A stretch of 64,000 bases of DNA from Hydrangea macrophylla (Eukaryota > Streptophyta > Magnoliopsida > Cornales > Hydrangeaceae), in contig CM066983.1 of assembly GCA_033977485.1 (NCBI GenBank), forward strand, positions 65,148,010 through 65,212,009, in the 5' to 3' direction. Under the pieces are notes generated by a model. That model saw only the letters and a list, made by a program, of their open reading frames with translations. It ran no database searches and was not told the origin of the DNA. A program made the position numbers and the translations under genes. Each line of letters opens with the position of its first letter. The stretch's first letter is position 1. This document shows positions 22,873 through 35,399 of the stretch, piece by piece.

Positions 22873-22976
22873 CAATCGATTGACATAAGTGTCAATCGAT
22901 TGACAAAAGCAATCGATTGGTATAAAAGTCAATCGATTGGTTTAGGCAATTGATTGGTATACTGATCAATCGATTG
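22873..22976. repeat. CAATCGATTG palindrome array (5' LTR of A, U3 array)
   Basis: Six copies, one mutated to CAATTGATTG, upstream of the TATA-like box in the transcription sense. Being in the 5' LTR, this copy would act on the element's own promoter. Confidence 0.93.
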
Positions 22977-23438
22977 GTATAAAAATATACCAAGGGTAAG
23001 GCCAAGCTCATACAAGTATTAAAAGAAACATACAAGGTCTAGTTATATAATATATCACAAAAATACAGGGTATTACAGATTCTTACACCAATTCCGACAC
23101 ATCTAAGTTCTCTCTTCGAGGAAAGCGGCAACCAGGACCTCCTATCCATCCAAGGTGGTACTCTGGTATTATGGTGGATGAGGGTTCACATAGCTTTCAA
23201 GTATGTAAGTATAAACTCTCCTTGGTTGCCTCTCTTAGGTGCACGAAGACGTGTTCCTATGCTTTCCTTTTTTTTCTTTTCTGCATGAGGAGGGGATCTT
23301 GTCTCTCACTTGCTTTTTTGTTGTTGCTGGCCAAAGTCTATCCATGTGTTGTAGGATAGTCCTTTTTTATATCATGTACTTGTGTTTGTTCTAATGATAT
23401 GAATTGATATTTTAGCAAAAAAAGAGAATCTCTTGGTA

Positions 23439-24329
23439 TGGCATTGGGATTATTGTACTAAGTCACTTTATTTTTTTTTTTAATAAAACTAGTCGACAAC
23501 TCAAGCAAATGCACGGGAACTTATTTAAAATAATGTCAAAATAGAAATGTTATGGAACTTAAGCTCTCGCTTTTCTTGGTTGGGCATGAGAGTAAGAAAC
23601 TTAGGATAGCAAGCTTGTCTAAGAATTTCTTGTCTATAAATTCTTTACATATCTGATAGTATAAAATTACAGTAATACTATGTTTTATAAATTTCAATTC
23701 TATAGTATTTATTCTCAAATATTTTAAAAGTTGTACGATATGTCATGGTAGTGATTGGTGAGTACTACTTTGTATAACTAGTAAAGTACTTGAAATTCAA
23801 ATTGAGAATACATATACATGCCATTATTCAAAAACAAATTAATCGACTAATTTCAGTATTAATATGCTTCTATGTGGAACCCTTGTTGAGCACAAATAGT
23901 GGTGGGAAATTTGTCTTCAAAGTCGTCATAGTCCATCGACGAATAATACTGCAGAAAATGTACTTCATTAGTATGCTTTCAGGCATGTACGAAACACTTT
24001 CCTAAATACAGTATTTGCCCCCACCATAATCAGAATTTGGTGTGCAAATGGAAATTCTGCAAATCTGTATTCAAGGTACAAAGAAGCCAACCCTATCTGC
24101 AATATGCACTAATATTGAAGATAGCCGAAACTATCGACCAAGAAAAAAAAGCCAGGTCTAGAATTCTACATCTGCAGAAAACTGAATCTAAAAATATGCA
24201 TTTTATGTAAAGAAACCAACAAAATTTAAACTTCTAATTTTCTATAAGGACGACGAGAGATATCTATTCAATATGCAAATGAAAATTGATCTATTCTATA
24301 AATAGAATGCTTGATGTCCCTTCATAGAC
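23439..24329. other. Intergenic, no gene seen
   Basis: About 890 AT-rich bases with no recognisable exon. It may include the 3' LTR remnant of the decayed copia element to the right, but I could not define an edge. Confidence 0.4.
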
Positions 24330-24850
24330 ATTTGCGTCTATTACCCTTGTGATTATTGGTCCAAGGGACACAACCCATGATTTTGAATTTAATAATGAAT
24401 CAAATCTGAATGGTTATGACCCATCTTACGACTTGAACCAATTATCATGTAAGGACTCGTTAAAGCTGATCAGGAGAGCTTAGTAGACATGTCTTTGAAC
24501 TGGCAATCCATATTGACTAACATGACTTATCCCCGGCCCACACTTAAACCTTTAATCTTAGTGGATATTCATATAAGCTGACATACGAATTAGGACTTGT
24601 GTCTATACCTTGATTTCGTGAGTGCTCTAGATGTCAAGCCCTGAACGCATAGGAAGCGGCACGACTTCCACACTCATATAGGTAGACTTATTAGAAGTGT
24701 CCCTGTAACAAAAACACTCCAACACAATTGTTATAACTCTATTAAGAGCGTATAGTTCATCCTCCTCCTTAACACATTACTGGTACTAAACACTTATCAT
24801 TGGGATGATTTATATGTATATGTATACATATATTTTATATAAAGTGCTTA
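24330..24850 (-). other. Region downstream of copia pol (decayed)
   Basis: On the minus strand this carries phrases such as GTGCCGCTTCCTATGCGTTC and a TCAAGGTATAGACAC segment. I associate these with the stretch between pol and the 3' LTR in plant Ty1/copia elements. It directly follows the copia RNase H remnant in the expected order. No open frame. Confidence 0.5.
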
Positions 24851-24944
24851 CAATCATGACATATGCTGTACTTTTCTTGTTAAACCTGAGAACTTGAAAT
24901 GTTAAGTGTCAAGTTGAGTTTCCATCAAGAGTGACCATGTTCAT

Positions 24945-25880
24945 TGGGCTTTAGTCCTATCCTTACTGATGTCTTAGACGAAAAATTCTTGCAAGTTCTT
25001 TGTGAACAAATTTGCCAGATTTTTGCAGAATCTTACATTGTCCACAGTTATAATATCATCCATGAGTTACAGGCTCACGAAACTATGTCTTAGTCCAATG
25101 TGTCTGGACTTATTGTTATACACTTTACTATAGGCCTTTGAAAGAGTAAACTCACTACCATAATGGATAGATATAAGAGGCATAGGTTTAGGCCAAACTG
25201 GAATTTCTAAATCTAAAGTCCTTAACCACTCTGCCTCTTTTCTATTTACGGTCCGTTTGGTTCATGGATTCTTAGAGTGGATTTTGATTCCACCCTAAAA
25301 TTACTAATAATCTTAAAACTTATCCTTGTTTGGTTCATGAATTATTCATTGAATTGTGGATCCCAATGGATTTAGAATCCACCCAAAGGTGGAAAATAGG
25401 GTAGATTCTAAATCCTAGCTTGGAGGTGGTATTCTCAAAGATTACTGGGGTTTTGGTTTTCTAATTATACTACCTAAATTAACCCTTATATTTGTTGAAG
25501 GTATAAGTTAACATCATTCCTATTATTGATAGCCTTCAATGGTAGATTAGGTATTTAACATCATTCCTATTTCATTTTCCTTGACCCAGCCAAACATCGG
25601 ATTCTAAATCCAACTAGAATTCCGCTCGTAGACCAAACACACAGGGATTCAAATTACTAGTGTTATGATTCCTGGTAGTCAAAATCCACATAAAATAATC
25701 CATGAACCAAACGGGCTGTTACAGCTAACGCTGCAAATTCATGTCATGGTGGAGTCAACTATACAAGTATGTTTCCTTTTCCATAAGACTACGCCTCCAC
25801 CAAAAGTGAAAAGCCATTCATTTGATGATAAAAGATTCTCCTGCTTAAAATTGTTTTATTGCATGTTAACACAAATAACT
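24945..25880 (-). pseudogene. Ty1/copia RNase H remnant, interrupted by a MITE
   Basis: Conceptual translation on the minus strand shows copia RNase H motifs in order: WLFTFGGGVVLWKRKHTC then DSTM (about 25740-25830), a gap, EAEWLRTLDLEIPVWPKPM (about 25180-25240), AYSKVYNNKSRHIGLRHSF and NLANLFTKNL (about 25000-25130). Stops and frameshifts break it. A 470-bp MITE (25249-25718) sits between the first and second blocks. No upstream integrase or RT was found to the right, where sequence of element C begins. Confidence 0.82.
25249..25718. mobile_element. PIF/Harbinger-like MITE
   Basis: Ends CGGTCCGTTTGGTTCATGGA and the complement of CCATGAACCAAACGGGCTG form inverted repeats, flanked by TTA on both sides (25246-25248 and 25719-25721), the 3-bp duplication of PIF/Harbinger elements. 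It is inserted in a decayed copia element. Noncoding. Confidence 0.75.
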
Positions 25881-26142
25881 AGTATCAATACTAGGTTTAA
25901 CAACTGCAAGGGCTATATTAGCCCAAATACATAATATTATAACATTTTATAGTATACATAAGCATATTCCAACAGTTAAACAATTTAATCCAGGTGTCTC
26001 ACAAATATACCAACATATTGATATTGCCATAATAATTGGAATAACTTGGTTTGTTCCCAAAACCTTGACACCCAATGAAGTTACAACTAAAATTATTATG
26101 CAATTTAAACAAAATAGACTTACGAGACCTATTTAAATAACA

Positions 26143-27940
26143 CGTGGGTATGTCCAAGGCATAAAACGCCATCAGCTTTGAAACAAAGCTAATAACGATT
26201 ATGATATTAGCATATGCATACACTAACCGATCACTCAAAAATATTAATATGTGAATATATGACTACTTCAACGATTATAATATTAGAATATGCATATATT
26301 TGTCTTGACATCAATCATCATATCCATAACATAACGATTAAATGAGGTCGTGCATTAAACGCCATCCTTGGTTCAACATCTTAGGATGCGGTTAACTTCT
26401 TAATTGAGAAGTCGTTACTTATCAAGATAAGTCATAAACTTTAATAAACATAAATCATAATATAGATATCTTTCATACTTAATTAGTATATAAACATGCG
26501 TATGATTTATATCATACATCTAAGTACAAACAATGCAATAAAAGTGTACTAGTCTACTCCTGACCATACTTGACTATACTTGACTGCACCTTTGAATTTC
26601 CGATCCAATCACTTGACATGAATACTTCTCTTGTCGATCTATTGTGTTAGTTGTGCCTATTAAGGCCGCATGGTCATATTCTAACTGAAGGAATATTCTG
26701 TGCCTATTAAGGCCGAATGAATAATATGTTAGATGTGCTAATTAAGGCCGCATGGTCACCCTGTGTGACCAAGATAACATTTGTGCCTATTAAAGCCAAT
26801 TATTCACTAATATTCAATAAGTGAAGACCTTTGATTAATATGTTAGCTGTGCCTATTAAGGCTGCATGGTCACCCTGCATGACCAAGATAACATATGCGC
26901 CTATTAAAGCTGATTAATCATTGCTATCAAACAAATCTTCATCGGCTCTTCTTGTGCTTGACGACTATACTCAACGTAACTACTCAACTGATCTTCGAAC
27001 TGGTATACCCCGCTTAATATTCACATCGTCCTTGATGTCATGAACTAACTTTATCGCATAAGTTATAAATCAAAGTGCCTAAAGTACAAGCTATCGAAGC
27101 ACAACTAATCCATACAGTACAATAAATACAGTAGGTTAACTTCTTAGCATAACTTACTACATTTGTATATTCATGGTACAACTTCTAAAGCAGGGAGTAT
27201 AACGGTTAAATAATAACATAATAAGGACAATAAATAATGATAATAACAGAAACAATAATACGGACATTAATTCAGTACAATTTATTAAATATGAGTTTTA
27301 CCGGAATAATAATAATAATAATAATAACAGGAATAATAATACGAACATTACTCATGCACACCATATTAAACATGAGATTAACCGGAATACTAAATATTAA
27401 TAACAATAATGCTAATAGGAATTACAATAATAATAATCGGAATAATAATACGTCCAACAAGTTCGGGTATAACATGCCTAAGCACGAGGTTAACCGGAAT
27501 AAAAAAAGAAGAAGGATGATAATAATATAACACGGACATTAATAATACGGATAGCGAGTTCAGGGTGTAACATGTTAAAGCATGAGGTTAACCAGAATAA
27601 ATAAATAATAATAACATACGGATAAAAGGTTCGTGGTATAACATGTTAAACATGCAGTTAACTGGAATAATAATAATAATAATAACTGGAATAATACGGA
27701 CAACGAGCTCGGTATTATACATGTTAAGTACAAGGTTTTATAGAATAATAATAATGATAATGAACGTAATAATCACGGATGATAGGTTCGGGGTACAACA
27801 TAACAAAGTATGTAACTATAGTATACCAAATGAGTTAGGGAACTCACCGTAGGTTCGGGGTCACGGTGTGGCTCGGAGTAGTCTTGGAGAAGCCTCCTTT
27901 CCTTCTTCTTTTTTCTTTTCTTTCTTTCTCTTTTCTTTTT

Positions 27941-27983
<43 letters not shown>

Positions 27984-28068
27984 TAGCTACTCTCTCTCCC
28001 TCTCTCTCTCTCTCAGTTTCCCTTACTAGCTCTCTATTTCTTTTATTCTCTTGCTTGTAAGGGAAAAT
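26143..28068 (-). repeat. 3' LTR of element C, distal part (truncated at 26143)
   Basis: Closely parallels 45297-47535 of the 5' LTR: a GGGTATGTCCAAGGCATAA start, the GCCTATTAAGGCCG repeat zone (26646-26925), an AAT-rich zone (27237-27690) and a CT-rich zone (27900-28010). The terminal ~370 bp present in the 5' LTR are missing on the left. Interrupted at 28068 by element B. Confidence 0.8.
26646..26925. repeat. GCCTATTAAGGCCG tandem repeat zone in LTR of C
   Basis: Irregular tandem units of GTGCCTATTAAGGCCGCATGG followed by a CACCCTGTGTGACCAAGATA stem, with diverged copies (GCCTATTAAAGCC). The matching zone in the other LTR is about 45783-46170. Confidence 0.85.
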
Positions 28069-29297
28069 TGCCACGCTTCGGAGCAGCAAAAATAGAGAAA
28101 AATAAGTTTCCTCTTTGGGTCCATAGGGAATGACAAGTGAAAGTCACTAAATATCCACACCGTACAATGCTAGTCCACAAGATAAACAGGAACAGTAAAT
28201 AACTGAAATATAAAAGCAGTATCACTATTACAATTATCAGAGTGGTCCTCAAGATCACAACAGGTTTGGAGACAATATATGCTCAAGTACCTTTTAACTA
28301 ACAAAGTTCAATAGTAATATAAACCTCAAACATAAGCTAGATAAAACTATCTTCAGATCTTCAAATGGCATAAGGGTAATCGTCAGCATAATACTCCTCT
28401 CCAGTATACCCGGCATCAGTGGGGCCACCCTCTGCATAATCCAATTTTGGGTAGTAGCCATCACCGTATGTTCCATCACCTGCATTGTTAGGGACATGGT
28501 AGTCTAGATGGGGAATGTCCAGACAATGACGGCTGTCAGCTTACTAAAAGCTGAGTGAGGACTAACTAACACAGTCTAATAGAAAAAATGTAATTACTAG
28601 TCATGCACGATATATAGCAGTGATAATATCTTTTCCTCTTTTATTCCAACACCTCATTAGTCGATTCTCATCATCTTCAACTCTAAGACTGACTGTACCA
28701 ATCCAAACTGACTACACCAAATTGATTATATCATCACGATATACTAGTGCTCTTGTTCACCGCTTCTAAGAACTCTTACTGTTCACCGCTTTTAAGAACT
28801 CTTACGAGCACTATACATCGCTCTTATATAACGACTAGTCTATGGACGCACCAATACTCTTGTTCATTGCTTTTAAGAACTCTTACTGTTCATCGCTTTT
28901 AAGAACGCTTGCGAGTATCGTCCGTTCATAATTCAAATGCATCAATACTTCGTGCTAGCATAATACATAACGCTCACATCCCACGCAGATGTGTTCATTA
29001 CCAACTCATGATACTGACATACTTGTACTGACGTTCACCAATACCCCACTGACTCAATCACCAGGATTAACTAATGTTATTCACCATTGTGTCTCAAACC
29101 TTATCTCATTATTGCGTCGTAATGTTACTAACGTTCTGAACCTTATTACGTTACTTACCATGTTATCTCAATCTCATTATCGCATCCCATTACCTCTGTA
29201 ATCCATAATATTGTGTAATAGGAATATGAAACATCAATGAATAGCTGAGCATTTGAAGTTATAAACTAAAGGAAAATAACCAAGTTCTGTAAAGGTT

Positions 29298-29463
29298 CTA
29301 TCGATTGAAGTCCTCTCAATCGCTTGAAGAAAGTGACGTTCAATCACTTGAGATACTCTCGATCGATTGAATTCATGGCGGTCTCGATCGATTGAAGTCC
29401 TTTTGATCACTTGAGAATTAGGGTTGCTCGATCGATTGAACTCAATTCAATCGCTCGAACTTC
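29298..29463. repeat. TCGATCGATTGA array 1 in the B LTR
   Basis: Repeated TCGATCGATTGAA, TCAATCGCTTGA, TCAATCACTTGA and related forms, about eight copies. These are variants of the CAATCGATTG palindrome arrayed at the matching place in the LTR of A. Confidence 0.85.
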
Positions 29464-29637
29464 GTCTTCTCTATATTCTGGCAGTGAACTTCCAAAATCT
29501 GTAAAGGGGTGTTTGTATCCTTTTTAAATGTACAGAATACGTAAAACATCATAACTAAGCTACTAAGTGAGTTTGGAACTCGCCACACTCCGTTAAGGGC
29601 GCGTTTAGCTTGAATCCCAACTTTGAGCTTTTAATGG

Positions 29638-29680
<43 letters not shown>

Positions 29681-29961
29681 CCTTGTCTCTGTCTCTCTCT
29701 GTCTCCTTCTCTTATTCAATTCTTTTTCTTCTTCTCTGCTTGTCTCTCTCTTTCTCTGCCTATATATATATTTCTATATGTGTGTGTATATGTATATAGA
29801 CATTTTTGTATATATAAATAAACACAAACATGCACACTCTCTCTCTAACTCTGTCAAGTTTAGCAACCACTCCACACCCACGAACACAAGGTATATATAA
29901 GGGAAAGGGGTGGGCAGGTGGATGGTTTTGCGTGAAACCTGGAATTTTGATGATTAAAAGT

Positions 29962-30160
29962 TCAATCGATCGAAGGTAGTTCGATCGCTTGAGGGCAGAT
30001 CGATCAGTTAGATCGATTGAAAAATAGTTTGATCGATTGAAGTGGGGACCATGTATTAAATTTTTGTTGGTAGGGTTTTGATCGATTGAGCAGAGTTCGA
30101 TTGCTTGAGCTTTAGAAATGTTCGATCGCTCAAACTCAAAAAGAATTCGATCGATCGAGG
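29962..30160. repeat. TCGATCGATTGA array 2 in the B LTR
   Basis: A second cluster of TTCGATCGATCGA, TTGATCGATTGA and TTCGATTGCTTGA variants, close to the U3 start as in element A. Confidence 0.85.
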
Positions 30161-30291
30161 ATAGATTTTCAAGCAAGGTCAAGGAAAGTATATGGAATCT
30201 CTCTGCTTAAATATTTATTGAAAATACAGGGTATTATATCATCCACCACTCATTAAGGATTTTGTCCTTGAAATAAAAAACATACAAGGTC

Positions 30292-33200
30292 TTAAAACAA
30301 AAATAGAAACTTCTCACGTATCTCTGATTCTAGCTCCCATGAAGCTTCTCCTTCATCATGATGCTTCCATTGGATCTTTACTAACGGAATCTCCTTGTTT
30401 CTAAGCTTCTTGATTCCTCGATCTAAAATCTGCACTGGTCCTTCATTGGACGTAGCATTGTCGTTGACCTCAGTATCTTTGAAGTTAATCTCGTGTGCTG
30501 GGTTATGAGCACACTTCCTCAGCATACTGACGTGGAACACGTTGTGCACTCCTGACATCTTCGACGGCAACACAAGGCGATAAGCAACCTTCCCAACATG
30601 TTCTAAAATCTCGAATGGTCCAATGAATCGCGGCGATAGCTTGCCTCTCTTCTGACCAAACCGAATGATCCCTCGAATAGGTGAAACTTTGAGTATTACA
30701 TGATCTCCAACGGTAAACTCTAAGTCTTTGCGTCACTTGTCAGCATAGCTCTTGTGTCGAGTTGTGCTGTCTTCATCTTCTCTCATACAATCTGAATCTT
30801 CTCGCTGGTTTCTCGTACCATTTCTGGCCCAAGAAGTTAAGTATCTCCTATTTCAGCCTAACACAATGGCGATTGGCAAGGTCTTCTGTACAAAGCTTCA
30901 AACGGTGCCATCCCTATTCTCGAATGATAATTGTTGTTGTAGGCGAATTTGATCAAAGGTAAATGAGTCTCCCAAGAACTCTCAAAATCAATAACGCAAG
31001 CGCGTAGCTTGTCCTCCATCACTTGATTGACTCCTTCCGTCTGTCCATCAGCCTGCAGATGAAAAGCTTAACTCAAATTTAGTGTTGTTCCCTATAACGA
31101 CCTGGTGCTATGTCCTATAAGGGAGTTCATCTGGGGAAGGAAGGATAATGTGCTATATAAGGAGGGCCATAATGGAACGCAGTAAGATACATTTTGGAAA
31201 GGCTTGTGGGCCTGTGCCAGAAAAAATCCGTGCGGGTTAGGCCTAAAGCGAACAATATCTTACTGGGGGAGATTTAGGTCATGACATTCCCATTGCTGTT
31301 TAGAGACTCTTCCAAAATTCTGCGATAAAGCGCAAATCTTGATCCGACATGATAGATACAGGTACACTGTTTAACCGTACTACGTGCTATAGATACATCC
31401 GGCTCAAACATTCTACTTGATATGTCATACTGTAGGTGATAAAATGTGCCATCTTTGTAAGTCAATCCACGATTACCCAAATAGCGTCATGGTTCTACTG
31501 TGACTTCGGCAATCCTACCATAAAATCCATGGTGATGTGTTCCCATTTCCATTGGGGAATTGATAACAGCTGTTATAGTCCTGGTAGTTTCTGATGTTCT
31601 ACCTTTACTTGTTTACAAGTAAGACATTGGGCTACATACTCAACTATCTCCCGCTTCATTCCTTCCCACCAGAAATTGCTTTTTAAATCCTTGTACATCT
31701 TCGTACCTCCAGGATGTATAGTCATTCATGACTTATGTGCTTCATCCAATATTTCTTTCTGGAGATTTTTTTCGTCAGGTGCACAGAGTCTACCTTTACA
31801 TCGTAAGGCTCCATCTGTACTAATACTCCAGACTTCCGGTTGCTAACATCTTCGTGAACCATAACTTCAAATCCTCCGCTGTCTGCTAAGCTTTTATGTT
31901 ACAGCTGATCAGAGTTGGCTATACCATCAGGCATCCAAAATGCTGTCCTTCCATTGGTTCCATTGGTTGAAGATCGAATTCAGCTAACACTTCCAATGCT
32001 TGCCATTCTTTAATTAGTAACGCAGTGATCACTAGTCGAGGTTTACGACTCAAGCATCTACTACGACATTTGCTTTGCCTAGATGGTATTGCAATGAAAA
32101 GTCGTAATCCTTGAGTAACTCCATCCATCTTCGTTATCTTATGTTCAACTCCTTCTGAGAGAACAAATATTTCAAGCTCTTATGATCGAAAAATAGATCA
32201 ATCTTTTTTCCGTAGAGACAGTGTCTTCAAATCTTCAATGCAAACACTATCGCTGCCAATTCCAGATCATGCGTAGGATAGTTCTTCTCATGTACCTTCA
32301 GTTGCCAGGATCCATATGCAATGACATTCCCATCTTACATAAGCACACAACCAAGTCCTTGGTGTGATGCATCACTATAAATCACATAACTTTCTCTACT
32401 CTTAGGTATTGCAAGTACTGGTGCAGAAGTCAATCTTTCCTTTAACTCCTGAAATGCACCCTCATGCTTGTCTGTCCATTCGTACTTCATCTCCTTCCTT
32501 GTCAAATTTGTCAAAGGTCCTGCTATCTTGGAAAATCCTTCTACAAATCTCTTGTACTATCCTACTAAACCAATAAAACTTTCGACCTTTGCCGCATTAG
32601 TTGGTCTATTCCAGTTTAAGACTGCATCAATCTTAGATGAGTCCACTGAGATACCGTCCTGAGATATAACATGTCCCAAGAATTTGACCTCCTGTAGCCA
32701 AAACTCATACTTACTGAACTTAGCATACAACTTACTATCTTGAAGCGTCTGTAAAGCAACCTGTAAGTGTTCCTTGTGATCTCGCTCTATCTTTGAGTAG
32801 ATCAAGATGTCGTCTATGAATACTATAATGAATTTATCCAAATATGGTCTGAATACTCTATTCATCAAATCCATAAATACAGCTGGCGCATTCGTCAATC
32901 AAAAGGCATAACTAGAAACTCATAATGCCTGTATCTTATCCTAAATGCAGTCTTTGACACATCCTCTGGTCGAACTAACAACTGGTGATATCCCGATCGT
33001 AGGTCAATGTTAGAGAAGACCTTTGATCCTTTCAACTAATCGAATAGGTCATCTATCCGGGGTAGTGGATATCTATTCTTGATTGCAACCTTGTTCAACT
33101 CCCTGTAGTCTATACAGAGTCAAAATGTTCCGTCCTTCTTCTTCACAAATAGAACTGGTGCTCCCCAAGGTGACGCGCGTACTTAGACAAACAAATCCCA

Positions 33201-35016
33201 AATCTTTAAGTTTTTAAACTTGCTTCTTTAATTCCAACATCTCTGTTAGTGTCATCCTATATAAGTCTTAGATATTGGCAAGGTACCAGTTACTAATTCC
33301 ACGTACGCAAAAGTCTATCTCTCGCTTGGGTGGAAGTCCTTTAATATCTTGAAATACATCTTGAAAGTCTTGTACGGTAGAAATCTGATCCATCGTTAGT
33401 TCTGTACTCGTACTCCCGATTGTAGCTGAACCACTTGTCAAGAACATATCACTCGTCGACTGACACTGAAATCTGATCATCTATCCTCCAGGTATTGGGA
33501 ATACATTAGTCCTAGTAGGGCGGTCCAAATTGGCATCATAATTAGTCAACCAATCCATCCTTAGGATAATGTCAAATTCTGACATCGACATTACTACCAA
33601 TTTTGCTAGAAGATTCCTATCTCCCAAGGTTAATGGACAATCTTTGCACATTTTACCAAACTTAACAGTCAATCCCAACAGTGGCACAACATTAAGTGCT
33701 AGTTCAAGTGTCTAGGGTTCTAAACCCAATTGACGCATAATATATCTTAACAGCGATAAATGAACGTGCAACTCCAGTATCGAATAAAGCTTTAACTAGA
33801 CTATGAAAGAGTATAAGCGTACCTTCCAAATGTTGCTGCTCTTCAACATTAAAGCATGATTCCGCTGGGATGATAGCATTCATCCTAGTCTGATCTGGGA
33901 GTCCTTGAATTCCTTGAACTAGTGCCCCATAATACCCTCTGTGTGGTGCACATCAGTCCTTGCTCAAATGACCCAGCTTATTGCAATTCTGAAAAACAGC
34001 ATCCATCTGGCGATTAACTCTGGAGGCTGTGCAGAACCTGGCAATGTGCCCTGGCTTTCTTTAATTAAAAAATCCTTCATTATTTCTTGGTAGTGCTGTC
34101 AGCAATGCCTGCGATTGTGATCCTTGCTGGCGATAATGCTGGGGTCAAGAATAATCCTGCTGTGGCTTCCTGGTTCCTTCCCAGGTTTTCTTGAAAATTT
34201 CTCTGGGGTCTCCAACTCTGGGTATTCCTCGGTGGTTGGTTTTGGAAATTCCTCTATTATTGGAAACTCCTCGATGGCTAAGGTCGATTCATCTGTGATC
34301 GCTGTGCTAGATAAGCGTGCTTTTCCAATCCTGCAGCAAATCTAACAATTCTCTCAAATGACTGCTTCAGATGACCAACCATCATATGTCTGAGGTGGGG
34401 GTTCAATTCTTGGTGAAATCTCTTCACCTTCTTCTACGGAGTATTTATCATTTGTTGGGCAAATCGAGATAGATGCTCGAACTGTGTTGTGTATTCTCGC
34501 ACAATCCATCCTCCTTGGACCAGATTGAGAAAGTTTTTTTCCTGTTGATCTCTCTCATCTTCAGGAAAGTACTTCTCCAAAAATCTGCTTTTGAACATTT
34601 CCGAAGGCATCGCTTTCGCAGCATTTATCCCAATAGTGGCTCGCTTAGCTTCCCACCAATCTGCGGCGGCGTAGGTAAGCTAGAATGTAGCAAGACGATG
34701 CTTCTCTTGTTCACTACATTCTAACGCTTTAAAGATTAACTCCATCTCTCTTACTCATTGCTTAGCCTTCCACGGTTTTGTTAGTCCATTAAACTTCTCG
34801 AGGCAGAGTCCACAAAAATTTGCTAATAACTTGTTCCCTATTTGCCTTGGCTCAAACTGTGCAATTAGGGGTTGAACAGGTCTTTGATTAGTGGCATGGT
34901 TGTAGGTATCCCCTACATGCTCCATTCTCTGCATAAATGCTTTAAAAACTCCTGATGGATCCATTCCCTTTGGAATAGGTGCTCCAATACGCGCTTGATG
35001 ATTTCTCTCCTACCAT
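30292..35016 (-). pseudogene. Gag-Pol pseudogene of element B
   Basis: Collinear with the gag-pol of A but broken by many stops and frameshifts. Readable blocks are Gag N-terminus [20 protein letters not shown] (34964 leftward), protease-region pieces (33481-33687), RT with [11 protein letters not shown] (32557-32898), integrase traces and the chromodomain end [20 protein letters not shown] (30292-30573). The gag ATG is at 35014-35016. A 194-bp TRIM-like solo LTR (31093-31286) sits inside the integrase region. It cannot encode a working polyprotein. Confidence 0.92.
31093..31286 (-). mobile_element. TRIM-like solo LTR inside element B
   Basis: A 194-bp insertion interrupts the pol homology with A, flanked by the perfect 5-bp duplication TTCCC (31088-31092 and 31287-31291). 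On the minus strand it begins TGTCATGACC and includes GGCCTAACCCGCACGG and a TATA-like CCTTATATAGC. Size, terminal TG and 5-bp duplication fit a solo LTR of a short TRIM-type retrotransposon; the last bases are TA rather than CA. Confidence 0.8.
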
Positions 35017-35034
35017 AATGATAATGAGTGTCAC

Positions 35035-35057
35035 CTACAAGAGACCCACTGATTAGC
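35035..35057 (-). promoter_or_regulatory. Candidate 3' splice site before gag of element B
   Basis: The minus strand reads GCTAATC, then TCTCTTGTAG/G, 19 bases upstream of the gag ATG. Same layout as in A and C. Confidence 0.4.
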
Positions 35058-35399
35058 TGAAAGTCTTCTCATAGAAACGAAAACAAGATGGAACGAGAAG
35101 CACAAGAATTAATAGTTCTACTAAAAACACATCACAACTCAAACGTATAATCAATATCAAAAGTACTGCTCAAATATATATATCAAAAGATATACTAGGA
35201 AGTACACAGTAACCATAACATGTACCACGTTGGACAGAAGCAAAATACAGTGCTAAGGTCAATTATTTACAATACTACTACTCCTAGAAATATCTATACA
35301 AAGCTATGGTCAATAGCTATCTCTCAAGCACCCAAAAATCATGTGGACAACATGTCCTAATATTAAATTAACAAAATTAAACCTCCGTAGGTCCCTGAC

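Larger units (their letters stand above)
12538..23077 (-). mobile_element. Complete Ty3/gypsy retrotransposon A (Tekay/Del-type chromovirus)
   Basis: A 10,540-bp element in minus orientation: 5' LTR at 20785-23077, 3' LTR at 12538-14769, and a perfect 5-bp target duplication GATTC (12533-12537 and 23078-23082). LTR ends are TG...CA. It has a PBS for initiator-Met tRNA, an extra acidic ORF, one uninterrupted gag-pol frame with a C-terminal chromodomain, and a polypurine tract. The LTRs are highly similar apart from point changes and one tandem-repeat copy, so insertion is fairly recent. Gag-pol could still be functional. Confidence 0.96.
20785..23077 (-). repeat. 5' LTR of gypsy element A
   Basis: A 2293-bp LTR, nearly identical to the 3' LTR but 61 bp longer. 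The extra length is one additional copy of a tandem unit (about 21541-21601) containing CCGCTTTTAAGAACATATG. This LTR should supply the promoter for the genomic RNA, transcribed leftward. Confidence 0.95.
12194..23438 (+). mobile_element. Short non-LTR retroelement, split by gypsy element A
   Basis: A perfect 15-bp duplication GAGAATCTCTTGGTA occurs at 12194-12208 and 23424-23438. The right copy is preceded by a 3' terminus typical of plant L1-type retroposons: GATATGAATTGATATTTTAGC followed by seven A (23417-23423). The body is 12209-12537 plus 23083-23423, about 670 bp, too short for a full LINE and without recognisable protein domains. It is therefore an internally deleted LINE, a SINE-like unit or a retroposed transcript. 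The gypsy element at 12538-23077 inserted into it later. Confidence 0.75.
28069..30238 (-). repeat. 3' LTR of element B
   Basis: A 2170-bp LTR related to that of A but clearly a different family. It has a GTCCATAGGGAATGA block, CACCGCTTTTAAGAACTC repeats (28756-28910), GATCGATTGA arrays, a long CT microsatellite (29640-29674) and an AT-rich TATA-like zone near 29765-29815. The end has decayed from CA to TA. Confidence 0.88.

Noticed and set aside
27844..28089. Arg/Glu-rich open frame and its Ser/Leu-rich antisense partner
   Set aside because: Produced by a CT/GA microsatellite in the LTR of element C.
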